A DNA stretch of 64,000 nucleotides from Hwangdonia seohaensis (GCF_031932625.1 NZ_JAVSCK010000003.1:186001-250000), one strand, 5' to 3'; shown: positions 8,694 to 17,837, counted from the first letter of the stretch. The notes: a model not told the origin generated them from the letters alone. Numbers and translations: made by a program.

Positions 8694-10049
8694 ATGTCAA
8701 ACGACATTCATATTAAAAAAGGTCTGGACATTAAACTTAAGGGTGAAGCTGAAAAAATCGTTGAACAAGCGGTAATAAGTAACTACTACACCATAAGACC
8801 AGAAGATTTTCACAGTGTTATTCCAAAACTTGTCGCAAAAGAAGGTGCCACGGTTAAAGCTGGAGGCACTTTGTATTTTGATAAATCTAACGAGGACATC
8901 AAATTTTCCTCACCTGTATCGGGGAAAGTCTTGGAAATAGTTCGCGGACCCAAAAGACGCATTGACGCCATTAAAATTCAAGCTGATAAAGCACAGTCTT
9001 ATCAAGATTATGGAACCTTTAACTTGGATGCTGCAACTTCAGATTCGGTTAAAGCACATTTATTGGCATCGGGTTGTTGGCCGTTTGTAAAACAACGTCC
9101 GTACGATGTTGTTGCAAACCCAGACAAGTCGCCAAAAGCGATTTTTATTTCGGGCTATGCAAGCGCACCATTGGCAGCCGATTTAGATTTTACCCTACAA
9201 GGCAAAGAAGCAGAATTACAAGCCGCAGTTACAGCACTTGCTAAACTTACAGAAGGCAAAGTGCATGTATCGGTTGGAAAAAAATCCAATTCACCATTAG
9301 CGGGTTTATCTGGTATTACGTTACATAAGGTTTCTGGCCCTCATCCTTCGGGAAATGTGGGAACCCAGATTAATAAAATAGACCCTGTAAATAAAGGCGA
9401 AGTGGTTTGGACGGTAAATCCGCAAGACTTGGTTATTATAGGAGAATTGTTGCTTACCGGGAAGTTTAATGCCGAACGCATTGTAGCTCTAGTAGGCTCT
9501 TCAGTTGAAAAACCAAGATATTTCAAAACTAAAATTGGTAGCGAAGTGGCTACTATGGTTTACGATAAAGGCATTTCAAAAGACGCCAATGCACGTATAA
9601 TTTCCGGTAATGTTTTAAGCGGAAAACAGGTAGAGCCAGATGGTAGTTTAGATTATTACAGCAATGTGATTTCAGTAATTCCAGAAGGAGACGATTATGA
9701 GTTTTTTGGATGGAACAAACCAATCTTCAACAAAATTTCCACATCGAGAGCCATGACATTTTCTTGGTTAAATCCGAAGAAAAAATACGATTTAAATACC
9801 AACACCAATGGCGAGCATCGTGCTTTTGTAATTACAGGAACTTACGAAGCCGTTTTTCCTTTGGATATTTTTCCGATGCAAATACTAAAAGCGTGTATGT
9901 ATCAAGATTTAGATGAAATGGAAGCTTTAGGCATGTACGAAGTGGCTCCTGAAGATTTTGCGTTAACAGAATTTGTTTGTGTGTCTAAACAACCACATCA
10001 AAAAATTATAAGAGAAGGTTTAGACTTAATGCTTAAAGAAATTGGATAA
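8694..10049 (+). CDS. nqrA: Na+-translocating NADH:quinone reductase subunit A
   Basis: First subunit of the Na+-pumping NADH:quinone oxidoreductase, a peripheral part of the inner-membrane complex involved in quinone reduction. The product is 451 residues and starts MSNDIHIKKGLDIKLKGEA. An earlier in-frame ATG at 8625 would add 23 residues but lies upstream of the -7 box. Typical NqrA stretches are HSVIPKLVAKEGATVKAG, VSGKVLEIVRGPKR, and LHKVSGPHPSGNVGTQINK in the Rnf/Nqr barrel-sandwich region. It begins the nqrA-F operon, with 54 nt before nqrB. Confidence 0.96.
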   Translation: MSNDIHIKKGLDIKLKGEAEKIVEQAVISNYYTIRPEDFHSVIPKLVAKEGATVKAGGTLYFDKSNEDIKFSSPVSGKVLEIVRGPKRRIDAIKIQADKAQSYQDYGTFNLDAATSDSVKAHLLASGCWPFVKQRPYDVVANPDKSPKAIFISGYASAPLAADLDFTLQGKEAELQAAVTALAKLTEGKVHVSVGKKSNSPLAGLSGITLHKVSGPHPSGNVGTQINKIDPVNKGEVVWTVNPQDLVIIGELLLTGKFNAERIVALVGSSVEKPRYFKTKIGSEVATMVYDKGISKDANARIISGNVLSGKQVEPDGSLDYYSNVISVIPEGDDYEFFGWNKPIFNKISTSRAMTFSWLNPKKKYDLNTNTNGEHRAFVITGTYEAVFPLDIFPMQILKACMYQDLDEMEALGMYEVAPEDFALTEFVCVSKQPHQKIIREGLDLMLKEIG

Positions 10050-10052
10050 TAA

Positions 10053-10080
10053 AGTGGTCGCTGAGGTTCTCGAAGCGACA
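10053..10080. repeat. Dispersed palindrome GGTCGCTGAGGTTCTCGAAG
   Basis: An inverted repeat (GTCGCT...AGCGAC) between nqrA and nqrB. A close relative, on the opposite strand, fills the second hairpin of element copy C near 25892-25927. Confidence 0.65.
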
Positions 10081-10103
10081 TTTTAAAATAATAAACTTGA
10101 AAA

Positions 10104-11330
10104 ATGGGTTTAAAAAACAGTTTACATAATTTTAAGGAAAAGAATAAAAACAAAAAGTGGATACCGGCATTTAATGCTATCCATACGTTTTTATACTTAC
10201 CAAACGAGACCACACATAATGGGACTCATATTAAAGTTGCCGACGATTTAAAACGTACCATGAATACGGTTATTATGGCCATGGTGCCATGTTTAATTTT
10301 TGGTATGTTTAATGCAGGCTATCAGCATCATTTAGCTTTAGGCGAAATTCAAGCCGTTACCGGAAGTTTCTTTAGTTCAGAATTTTGGACCATGGATAAT
10401 TTCTTAATCGGTTTCTGGAAAATATTACCATTGGTAATAGTGTCTTACGGTGTTGGTTTGGGTATTGAATTTATATTCGCCATAATTAACGGACACGAGG
10501 TTGAAGAAGGCTATTTGGTAACCGGTATGTTGGTACCGCTTATTGTACCGGTTGATATTCCGCTTTGGATGTTAGCAGTAGCCGTAGTTTTTGGTGTTGT
10601 AATCGGAAAAGAGGTTTTTGGTGGCACAGGAATGAATATTCTTAACCCCGCATTAACTATACGTGCCTTCCTTTTCTTTGCATATCCAACTTGGATGAGT
10701 GGCGATAAAGTGTGGGTTCACGGTGCTGTGGAGCGCGACCAAATGATTGCCGCTGGCGAGAATTTAGATGCCATTTCGGGCGAAACTATTTTAGGAGCTT
10801 TAGCACAAGGTAAAGAATTTGCTTATTCGGTCTCGGATATGTTTATAGGATTTATACCAGGCTCGATTGGAGAGACGTCTACCTTATTGATTCTCCTAGG
10901 AGGCTTGTTTTTAATATTTTCCAAAGTAGGAAGCTGGAGAATTATGTTGTCATCAGCCTTAGGCGCTATCGCGATGGGATTAATATTTAATGCTGTTGTA
11001 GATGCTGGCTGGATTACCGAAAGCAGTAAGTTTTACGGATTAATGAGCACGGTATGGTGGCATCATTTACTCATTGGTGGATTCGCCTTTGGTGCGGTGT
11101 TTATGGCTACAGATCCTGTAACCGCGTCGCAAACCACCAAAGGAAAATGGATATATGGTTTCTTAATAGGGTTTATTTCCATACTAATTCGTGTATTCAA
11201 CCCAGCATACCCAGAAGGTGTTATGCTAGCTATATTATTAATGAATGTGTTTGCACCAACAATCGATCATTATATAGTAAAAGGTAATGTTAAGAAAAGA
11301 ATGAAACGTGTAAAAGCTAAAGTTGCATAA
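10104..11330 (+). CDS. nqrB: Na+-translocating NADH:quinone reductase subunit B
   Basis: Integral membrane subunit of Na+-NQR, 408 residues, with about ten hydrophobic segments. It carries FMN bound covalently to a threonine and, in characterised enzymes, takes part in the Na+ path. The flavinylation site corresponds to DAISGETI with Thr228; the usual motif is SGAT, so Glu replaces Ala here. Other hallmarks are GTHIKVADDLKRTMN, GGTGMNILNPALTIRAF, IPGSIGETSTL and FMATDPVTAS. It is followed by nqrC after 2 nt. The FMN transferase ApbE is encoded about 5.5 kb downstream. Confidence 0.96.
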   Translation: MGLKNSLHNFKEKNKNKKWIPAFNAIHTFLYLPNETTHNGTHIKVADDLKRTMNTVIMAMVPCLIFGMFNAGYQHHLALGEIQAVTGSFFSSEFWTMDNFLIGFWKILPLVIVSYGVGLGIEFIFAIINGHEVEEGYLVTGMLVPLIVPVDIPLWMLAVAVVFGVVIGKEVFGGTGMNILNPALTIRAFLFFAYPTWMSGDKVWVHGAVERDQMIAAGENLDAISGETILGALAQGKEFAYSVSDMFIGFIPGSIGETSTLLILLGGLFLIFSKVGSWRIMLSSALGAIAMGLIFNAVVDAGWITESSKFYGLMSTVWWHHLLIGGFAFGAVFMATDPVTASQTTKGKWIYGFLIGFISILIRVFNPAYPEGVMLAILLMNVFAPTIDHYIVKGNVKKRMKRVKAKVA

Positions 11331-11332
11331 CG

Positions 11333-12076
11333 ATGGAAAATAGAACAGATAAAAATTCATATACTATAATGTTTGCCATAATCATGGTAATAGTAGTTGG
11401 TGCTTTATTAGCATTTTTGGCATCGTCATTAAAGCCAAGAATTACTGAAAACGAGCGTTTAGAAAAGCAACAAAACATTTTGTATGCTATGGGTGTTAAC
11501 GATAACGACGAAACCAGCGCCAATTTTGTGTCGACCAAAGACGCCCCGGGATTATTCGAAAAATATATCAAAAAACAATTGGTAATTCAGGACGGACAAG
11601 TAACTGAAGACGACCAAGCCTATTTAATTGATGTTAAAAAGGAACAAGCAAATGCCAAAGCAGGTATCGCAAGACGCCTACCATTGTTTGTTGGAGAAAA
11701 AGACGGTAAAACATATTACATAGCACCCATTAGAGGCAAAGGGCTTTGGGACGCTATTTGGGCCTATATAGCTATGGATAAAGACATGGTTGTGAAAGGT
11801 GCATTTTTTGACCATGCTGCCGAAACGCCAGGGTTAGGAGCCAATATTAAACAACGTTATTTTATGGACGATTTTATTGGTGAGCATCTAATGAGCAACG
11901 GTACTTTTAAAGGTATTAACGTGGCCAAAGGGAATGCCGATCCAAGAAATGAAGATAAAACAGATAATGCCGTAGATGCCATTGCGGGAGCAACCATTAC
12001 AGGTGATGGTGTATCAGCAATGATAAGAAACGATTTGAAGCTTTACGTGCCTTATTTTGAAAATTTAAAACAATAA
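11333..12076 (+). CDS. nqrC: Na+-translocating NADH:quinone reductase subunit C
   Basis: Subunit with one N-terminal membrane anchor (TIMFAIIMVIVVGALLAFLA) and a periplasm-facing FMN-binding domain, 247 residues. The covalent FMN site is AGATIT with Thr221, in DAIAGATITGDGVSAMI. ETPGLGANIKQ is another family motif. The gene starts 2 nt after nqrB and ends 3 nt before nqrD, so it is tightly coupled. Confidence 0.96.
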   Translation: MENRTDKNSYTIMFAIIMVIVVGALLAFLASSLKPRITENERLEKQQNILYAMGVNDNDETSANFVSTKDAPGLFEKYIKKQLVIQDGQVTEDDQAYLIDVKKEQANAKAGIARRLPLFVGEKDGKTYYIAPIRGKGLWDAIWAYIAMDKDMVVKGAFFDHAAETPGLGANIKQRYFMDDFIGEHLMSNGTFKGINVAKGNADPRNEDKTDNAVDAIAGATITGDGVSAMIRNDLKLYVPYFENLKQ

Positions 12077-12079
12077 AGA

Positions 12080-12727
12080 ATGGGACTATTATCAAAAAAA
12101 GACAGCAGATTAATATTAGATCCATTAGCAGATAACAACCCAATTACCATTCAAGTATTAGGTATTTGTTCTGCTTTAGCAATTACTGCAGAGTTAGAAG
12201 CATCTATCGTAATGTCTATTTCTGTACTATTTGTAATGGGGGTTGGTAACGTGGTAATCTCGTTAATGCGTAATGTAATACCATCAAAAATCAGAATTAT
12301 TGCGCAACTTATTGTGGTTGCTACATTGGTAATTATAGTAGATTTAGTGCTAAAGGCCTTTGCATACGAATTAAGTAAAACGCTTTCGGTATTCGTCGGA
12401 TTAATTATTACCAACTGTATCATTATGGGACGTTTTGAAGCTTTTGCTTTGGCCAATGGAACATGGAGATCTTTCCTTGATGGTATTGGAAATGCATTAG
12501 GCTATGCCGTAATACTTATTATTGTTGGATTCTTTAGGGAATTACTGGGATCCGGAACTCTATTGGGAATACCGGTTTTAGGAGATCCAATTGAAAAAAC
12601 AGGCTTATATGCTATTGGTTATGAAAATAACGGATTTATGTTATTATCGCCAATGGCGCTTATAGTGGTAGGTATCATTATTTGGGTACAACGTACAAAA
12701 AACAAAGCATTAGTAGAAGATCATTAA
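12080..12727 (+). CDS. nqrD: Na+-translocating NADH:quinone reductase subunit D
   Basis: A 215-residue integral membrane subunit with six hydrophobic segments, homologous to NqrE and RnfE. Hallmarks are PLADNNPITIQVLGICSALA, TNCIIMGRFEAFA (which holds the conserved Cys thought to ligate the intramembrane Fe centre shared with NqrE) and GFFRELLGSGTL. It follows nqrC by 3 nt. An 82-nt spacer separates it from nqrE. Confidence 0.95.
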   Translation: MGLLSKKDSRLILDPLADNNPITIQVLGICSALAITAELEASIVMSISVLFVMGVGNVVISLMRNVIPSKIRIIAQLIVVATLVIIVDLVLKAFAYELSKTLSVFVGLIITNCIIMGRFEAFALANGTWRSFLDGIGNALGYAVILIIVGFFRELLGSGTLLGIPVLGDPIEKTGLYAIGYENNGFMLLSPMALIVVGIIIWVQRTKNKALVEDH

Positions 12728-12809
12728 ATAAGTTGGCAGGAAGCCGTCAGCGGTGGGCAGTTAAATGCTAACCGAAGACTGAAAACTGAGAACTGAAGAC
12801 TAAAAGAAT
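12728..12809 (+). repeat. AACTGAGAACTGAAGACT-type repetitive spacer inside nqr operon
   Basis: The spacer between nqrD and nqrE holds a GGCAGGAAGCCGTC...GGCAGTTAAATGC stretch and tandem-like ACTGAAAACTG / AGAACTGAAGACT units. Similar units occur at about 6552-6580 and 46741-46774. Every other junction in the operon except nqrA-nqrB is at most 3 nt, so this looks inserted. Confidence 0.55.
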
Positions 12810-13532
12810 ATGGAACATATAGAATTATTTTTCAAATCAATATTTATTGACAACATGGTATTCGCTACATTCTTGGGAATGTGTTCTTACCTTGCTGTAT
12901 CTAAAAAGGTGAGTACAGCAGTTGGTCTGGGCGCTGCGGTAATTTTCGTATTAGCTATAACAGTACCATTAAACTGGCTGCTTGATCAGTATCTTTTACA
13001 ACCTGGCGCATTAACCTGGTTAGGTGAAGAATTTGCAGATTACGATTTAAGTTTCTTATCATTCATCATGTTTATTGCTACCATAGCCACCATGGTGCAA
13101 TTGGTAGAAATTGTAGTAGAAAAGTTTTCACCAGCATTATATAACTCACTTGGTATTTTCTTACCCTTAATTGCCGTAAACTGTGCTATTTTGGGAGGTT
13201 CGTTATTTATGCAATCTCGTGAAATTGCAACCTTAGGCTTGGCGTTAAACTATGGTGTAAGTTCAGGAATAGGGTGGTTTTTAGCTATTTTAGCTATCGC
13301 AGCCATTCGTGAAAAAATCAGATATTCAAACGTGCCACCGGCATTACGTGGATTGGGAATCACGTTTATTATAACAGGCTTAATGGCCATAGGTTTTATG
13401 AGTTTTGGCGGGATGTTAACTGGAGGCGACGAAGAAGCGCCTGTTGAAGAAACGACGGTAAAAGTTGAAGAACCCCAAAAGGATTCGGAACAAGAAAAAG
13501 TAGTAGCTAACAACATAAAAGTAAACGAGTAA
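12810..13532 (+). CDS. nqrE: Na+-translocating NADH:quinone reductase subunit E
   Basis: Integral membrane subunit paired with NqrD, with six hydrophobic segments. The opening MEHIELFFKSIFIDNMVFATFLG and the VNCAILGG motif with the conserved cysteine are typical. At 240 residues it is about 35-40 longer than usual: after the last helix there is an acidic, charged tail of about 35 residues rich in Glu, Val and Lys (from EEAPVEET on), with no recognisable domain. It ends 1 nt before nqrF. Confidence 0.95.
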   Translation: MEHIELFFKSIFIDNMVFATFLGMCSYLAVSKKVSTAVGLGAAVIFVLAITVPLNWLLDQYLLQPGALTWLGEEFADYDLSFLSFIMFIATIATMVQLVEIVVEKFSPALYNSLGIFLPLIAVNCAILGGSLFMQSREIATLGLALNYGVSSGIGWFLAILAIAAIREKIRYSNVPPALRGLGITFIITGLMAIGFMSFGGMLTGGDEEAPVEETTVKVEEPQKDSEQEKVVANNIKVNE

Positions 13533-13533
13533 T

Positions 13534-14844
13534 ATGATTTTGGCAGCAGGTACATTAGGAACAATTATAGCAACAGTAACAGCCTTTTTGGTTATTACTT
13601 TGTTGTTGGTAACATTACTATTAGTTGTAAAACAAAAATTATCGCCATCTGGTCCAGTTAAAATAACCATTAATGGCGAAAAAGAAATTGAAGTGGCTTC
13701 TGGAGGCACTTTATTAACCACTTTGAGCGCACAGAAAATATTTTTACCATCGGCTTGTGGTGGCGGCGGAACATGTATTCAGTGCGAATGCCATGTATTG
13801 GAAGGCGGCGGAGAGGCTTTACCTACCGAAACCCCTCATTTTACTCGTAAAGAGTTAAAAGATGGCGCACGTTTATCATGTCAGGTAAAAGTAAAACAAG
13901 ATATGGTTATTACCATTCCGGAAGAAGTGTTCGGAATTAAAAAATGGGAAGCCACCGTTGTGCGTAATTATAACGTGGCATCTTTTATAAAGGAATTTGT
14001 TGTTGAAATTCCAGAAGATATGGGATATAAAGCGGGTGGCTATATTCAAATTGAAATACCAGAATGTGAAATTAAATATTCTGATATTGATATTACGGCG
14101 CATCCAGAAGAGCATGATTCACCAGATAAGTTTCAAGAAGAATGGGATAAATTTGGACTTTGGCCATTGGTAATGAAAAACGATGAAACAGTAGAACGAG
14201 CCTATTCAATGGCGTCCTATCCTGCTGAAGGTCGAGAAATTATGCTAAATGTGCGTATTGCAACCCCGCCATGGGATCGCAATAAAAACGGTTGGATGGA
14301 CGTAAACCCAGGAATAGCATCATCGTATATATTCGCTCAAAAACAAGGTGATAAGGTAACTATTTCAGGACCTTACGGCGAGTTCTTTATCAACGAATCC
14401 GATTCCGAAATGCTTTATGTTGGTGGTGGAGCAGGTATGGCGCCCATGCGTTCACATTTATACCACTTATTCAAAACCCTAAAAACGGGCAGAAAAGTGA
14501 CTTATTGGTATGGTGGTCGTTCAAAACGTGAACTGTTCTATATTGAGCATTTCAGGGAATTGGAAAAGGACTTTCCTAACTTTAAGTTCTATATGGCATT
14601 ATCTGAACCTATGGAAGAAGATAACTGGAAAGTGAAAAAAGATATAAATGACGAAGCAGGTGATGGTTTCGTTGGATTTATTCACAACTGTGTGATTGAT
14701 AATTATTTAAACCATCACGAAGCTCCTGAAGATATCGAGTTATATTTCTGTGGTCCGCCATTAATGAACAAAGCCGTTCAGAAAATGGGAGAGGATTTTG
14801 GTATACCAGACGAGCATATTAGATTTGATGACTTTGGAGGATAG
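13534..14844 (+). CDS. nqrF: Na+-translocating NADH:quinone reductase subunit F
   Basis: The NADH-oxidising entry subunit, 436 residues. An N-terminal membrane helix is followed by a [2Fe-2S] ferredoxin domain with cysteines near 75, 81, 84 and 116 (SACGGGGTCIQCEC and RLSCQ), then an FAD-binding domain (RAYSMASYP) and an NADH-binding domain (GGGAGMAPMRSH, YWYGGRSKRELFY, FCGPPLMN). The C-terminus HIRFDDFGG is characteristic. It is the last gene of the operon, and a hairpin terminator follows 30 nt later. Confidence 0.97.
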   Translation: MILAAGTLGTIIATVTAFLVITLLLVTLLLVVKQKLSPSGPVKITINGEKEIEVASGGTLLTTLSAQKIFLPSACGGGGTCIQCECHVLEGGGEALPTETPHFTRKELKDGARLSCQVKVKQDMVITIPEEVFGIKKWEATVVRNYNVASFIKEFVVEIPEDMGYKAGGYIQIEIPECEIKYSDIDITAHPEEHDSPDKFQEEWDKFGLWPLVMKNDETVERAYSMASYPAEGREIMLNVRIATPPWDRNKNGWMDVNPGIASSYIFAQKQGDKVTISGPYGEFFINESDSEMLYVGGGAGMAPMRSHLYHLFKTLKTGRKVTYWYGGRSKRELFYIEHFRELEKDFPNFKFYMALSEPMEEDNWKVKKDINDEAGDGFVGFIHNCVIDNYLNHHEAPEDIELYFCGPPLMNKAVQKMGEDFGIPDEHIRFDDFGG

Positions 14845-14872
14845 ATCGCTAAGCGATATTTGATTATAAATA

Positions 14873-14902
14873 AAACCCAATGCGAAAGTGTTGGGTTTTT
14901 TG
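14873..14902. terminator. Terminator between nqrF and the convergent gene
   Basis: Stem AAACCCAA / TTGGGTTT with a 10-nt loop and a T-tract (TTTTTTG). It ends the nqr operon. Confidence 0.85.
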
Positions 14903-14938
14903 TTTAAATGGGTGCTTTAAAACAGGGAGATTAATATT

Positions 14939-15397
14939 CTAAAAGGAAAGTTCTAACTCATATTTTGGGCTATCATTTTCAAGCTCAAAACACTTAGTGT
15001 AATCCATGGTATTTGAGACACCATCCAGTTCGCATAAAAAGCCAATCACTGCAATTAAACCATCAAACAACACATCGTTATCGTTTGGGATTTTAGGTTT
15101 GTTGTTTTTATGATGAAGTGGTAATTGATAACCACAAGCAGTTAAAAAAACAGCTTCAATCTGCAATAATTCCAAAGGCGAATAACCATTGAACTTCCTC
15201 CCTAAATTTTGATGTACCCTTCCTATGTAATTTAACTGCAATGCACCGTGGTAATCAGACAAATGTTGCCATCCATCGGTCTTGTCCAATATATTTCCAA
15301 CGGCACACTGTTTACAACATTCAGGAAACAGTTGGTTGCTGTAATAGGCCGTATAAAGTTTTTTAATTGCAGATTCTAATCGATTAGAAGTTTTCAT
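14939..15397 (-). CDS. Conserved flavobacterial protein of unknown function next to nqr
   Basis: 152 residues, soluble, no signal peptide. The N-terminal third has a Cys-rich motif, PECCKQCAVGNIL, that could bind metal; then come YHGALQLNYIGRVHQN and a helical region (PLELLQIEAVFLTACGY). Proteins like this are common beside nqr genes in flavobacteria, and I recall that they are often mislabelled as NqrF. It is convergent with nqrF. No function can be given from the sequence. Confidence 0.75.
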   Translation of the reverse strand: MKTSNRLESAIKKLYTAYYSNQLFPECCKQCAVGNILDKTDGWQHLSDYHGALQLNYIGRVHQNLGRKFNGYSPLELLQIEAVFLTACGYQLPLHHKNNKPKIPNDNDVLFDGLIAVIGFLCELDGVSNTMDYTKCFELENDSPKYELELSF

Positions 15398-15572
15398 AAA
15401 TTGAAAATTTGGTATATAAATTACAAAAATAATCTGAATTAATAATGTTAAAATTGAAAATTGGCCAACCGTTTTTAAGTGAGATTCATATCGTTTTTCG
15501 ATTAAAACCTTGTTGAAAGGGTGTAGAAATTAATGTTTCCGCTAGCGGATTAAATAGTTTTAATATACTTTG

Positions 15573-16286
15573 TTAATCAGTTTTTGAAAGCCTAACAATT
15601 TCTTTTAAGTAATCTTCAATCGAGTTTTCTACAAGCATCTCATTAACAATTCTTTCTGTGTAATGCTGTTTTCTTTTAAGCATACTTAAAAAAACAGTGT
15701 CTTGTATAAGTTTAAGTTGGCGCTACGTGTCTGGTTTATAAAACAAGCCCTTTTTTATCATATATGGTTCAATAGCAGTATGCCATAATCGTTGGGAAAT
15801 TATTTCTTCTTCGCTATAATCTTCCAACACATCTTTCCAAGAAACCAAATAGTTTTTTAAAGTATCGTTTGTAATTAAATTAATATCTCCAGAGCTAATT
15901 AAAGATTCTATGGTACCGTTTGATGCATTATAGGTATAACCACCAAACATGTTTTTTCCATAATTAAAAATAGAATCGATGGCTTTGGGATTAGGAAATT
16001 TATCAATATTCCTTAAAACGATGTTTTGCTTGTTTAATGTGTTAATATGCAATTCTTTTATTCTGTTAAAATCATTCAGATTATTTTTAAAGTCTTTGTG
16101 GAGGGCTTTCAAAATAGATATCTCTTTATTTCTATCTTTTCTGTTTTCGTTCCAATTATTAATAGAAAGCGCTATTAAAATACCAATAACGACCAGGATT
16201 ATTTCGCCAATGGCATATTTGAAGTATTTACCCGTTTTGTTTTGTTCCATAAGATTGTAACGTATTTTTCTAAAGAATTTAATCAT
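15573..16286 (-). pseudogene. DUF6090-like membrane protein, split by an in-frame TAG
   Basis: Reads MIKFFRKIRYNL...GKYFKYAIGEIILVVIGILIALSINNWNE, the typical start of a DUF6090 protein: a basic N-terminus, a conserved GKYFKYAIGE box and one membrane helix. The reading frame meets a TAG at 15723-15725 after 187 codons. The same frame continues for 49 codons (RQLKLIQDTVFLS...LKEIVRLSKTD) to a TAA at 15573. The full 237 codons match the family's usual length, so a single nonsense change is the simplest explanation; readthrough or a sequencing error is also possible. Function unknown. Confidence 0.7.
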
Positions 16287-16423
16287 AAACCTGCTGTTGT
16301 AAGTAAAGGAAGTTAATGGCGGTGTTTAAGTTGATTATAATATCAGTTTTTATAACACATAAAATGTTGCAATATCAAATAGGTTTTAAAGTTAAACAAT
16401 TTTATCTATCATTTTATAAATAG

Positions 16424-16431
16424 TATTTTTG
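16424..16431 (+). promoter_or_regulatory. -7 box (TATTTTTG) directly before the 16436 gene
   Basis: Full consensus match. The ATG starts 5 nt after the box, so the mRNA would have little or no leader. Confidence 0.55.
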
Positions 16432-16435
16432 TAGC

Positions 16436-16813
16436 ATGAGCAAACCACTTTCAAAACAGGAATTACATAATTTGGCAATGAACCATGTTGGAAAAGACTT
16501 GGAGCAACGTGGTTTTGAGTTTATTGCCGTTAATAGTAAACTAAAAAAACATCCGCAATTTGTTTGTATCGATAAAAACAAGCAGTATTATTTTGTTATT
16601 GTACGCGCTGTAATTTTGCCGGATAACCCCAATAATTACGATGTAGTTTGGATGGAATCCTTTAAAAAGCATGCCCGGGAAAACGATGCAAAAGTGCTTT
16701 ATGCGGGCGTTGGATTGGGCAATGTAAATGGCGAAAATCTGCCCATTTATTTAAACGAAGAATATTTGATGGAATATAACGGCATACAGGTTTTAGAAAC
16801 CAATTTAAACTAG
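16436..16813 (+). CDS. Conserved small flavobacterial protein upstream of apbE
   Basis: 125 residues, soluble. It contains SKQELHNLAMNHVGKDLEQRGFEF and YYFVIVRAV, then a short beta-alpha pattern (DAKVLYAGVGLGN) and ends with NEEYLMEYNGIQVLE. The pattern resembles a compact PD-(D/E)XK- or ferredoxin-like fold, but no catalytic motif is certain. It lies 7 nt upstream of apbE in the same direction, so it is probably in the Nqr maturation operon; I recall that homologues have been mislabelled as NqrF. Confidence 0.75.
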   Translation: MSKPLSKQELHNLAMNHVGKDLEQRGFEFIAVNSKLKKHPQFVCIDKNKQYYFVIVRAVILPDNPNNYDVVWMESFKKHARENDAKVLYAGVGLGNVNGENLPIYLNEEYLMEYNGIQVLETNLN

Positions 16814-16820
16814 ACTCAAG

Positions 16821-17837
16821 ATGGGAGGAGATAGAAAAAAGAGTTTTTGTCTGTTGGAAGGCAGTCGATGTCTTATGATTTTGGTTGTCATTATCTCGTT
16901 GGTTTCATGCAAAAAAGAACATAAAAACACCATACTTGAAGGTGCCGTTTTTGGGACGTATTATAGAATGACTTACGATTCCGATATTAACTATCAAAAG
17001 CAAATTGATAGCTTGTTTTATGTGATTAATAAATCGATGTCTACCTATCAAGTAAACTCAGATATTTCAAAAATAAATAATAATGAAGATGTTGAGGTTG
17101 ATACCCATTTCGAAACAGTTTTTAAGGCCTCTAAAGAAATTTATAAAGCCACCAATACAGCTTTCGACCCAACCATAGGCGCCGTTGTAAATGCTTGGGA
17201 TTTTGGGCCAGAAGGTAAAATAGCCAATCTCGATAGCCTTAAAATTGACAGTTTAATGCAATCAGTTGGATATGATAAAGTGAAGCTGACAAATAAACGG
17301 GTTGTAAAGCAAAAAGAAACATTTTTAGATTTTAATGCCATAGCAAAAGGCTATGCGGTTGATTTGGTTTCAGAATTTTTGGAAAGCCAGAATGCAAAAA
17401 ATCATTTGGTCGATATTGGTGGTGAGTTGAGGGCAAGCGGTATTAATATCGAAAAAAAAACGGGATGGCGCGTAGGTGTGGAAAACCCTAATTTTGATGG
17501 CACGCAATCCATAAATCGAGCTATAACTTTAAAGGATGAGGCTATGGCGACTTCCGGAACTTACAGAAAGTTTAAAGTAGATGAAAACGGGAATCGCTAT
17601 GCGCATATCATCGACACAAAAACGGGCTACCCAAGTAAAACCAATTTGTTGAGTATTTCGGTTATTGCAGATAATTGTATGAATGCCGACGCTTATGCCA
17701 CGGCTTTTAAAGCTATGGGAATTGAAAATGTGAAATCGTTTTTAAAAGCCCATAAAGAACTTAAAGTGTTTTTAATTTTTGAAAATAAAGAGAAAGCATT
17801 GGAAACTTTGGCCTTAAATGATTTTCCTGAGAATTAA
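16821..17837 (+). CDS. apbE: FAD:protein FMN transferase, lipoprotein
   Basis: Transfers FMN from FAD to a threonine of target flavoproteins on the outer face of the membrane; here NqrB and NqrC are the obvious targets. 338 residues. A lipobox, SLVSC, ends the signal peptide near residue 30. Family motifs are VFGTYYRMTY, NKSMSTYQVNSDISKIN, TNTAFDPTIGAVVNAWDFGP, DFNAIAKGYAVD, LVDIGGELRASG, TSGTYRKF, HIIDTKTGYPSK and NADAYATAF. An internal ATG at 16875 would leave a signal peptide without a basic region, so the upstream start is preferred. Confidence 0.95.
   Translation: MGGDRKKSFCLLEGSRCLMILVVIISLVSCKKEHKNTILEGAVFGTYYRMTYDSDINYQKQIDSLFYVINKSMSTYQVNSDISKINNNEDVEVDTHFETVFKASKEIYKATNTAFDPTIGAVVNAWDFGPEGKIANLDSLKIDSLMQSVGYDKVKLTNKRVVKQKETFLDFNAIAKGYAVDLVSEFLESQNAKNHLVDIGGELRASGINIEKKTGWRVGVENPNFDGTQSINRAITLKDEAMATSGTYRKFKVDENGNRYAHIIDTKTGYPSKTNLLSISVIADNCMNADAYATAFKAMGIENVKSFLKAHKELKVFLIFENKEKALETLALNDFPEN

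Noticed and set aside
13416..13721. Open frames antisense to nqrE/nqrF and similar shadows (58-375, 1695-1898, 4079-4369, 59336-59749)
   Set aside because: All lie within well-identified genes on another frame, and their translations lack recognisable structure.
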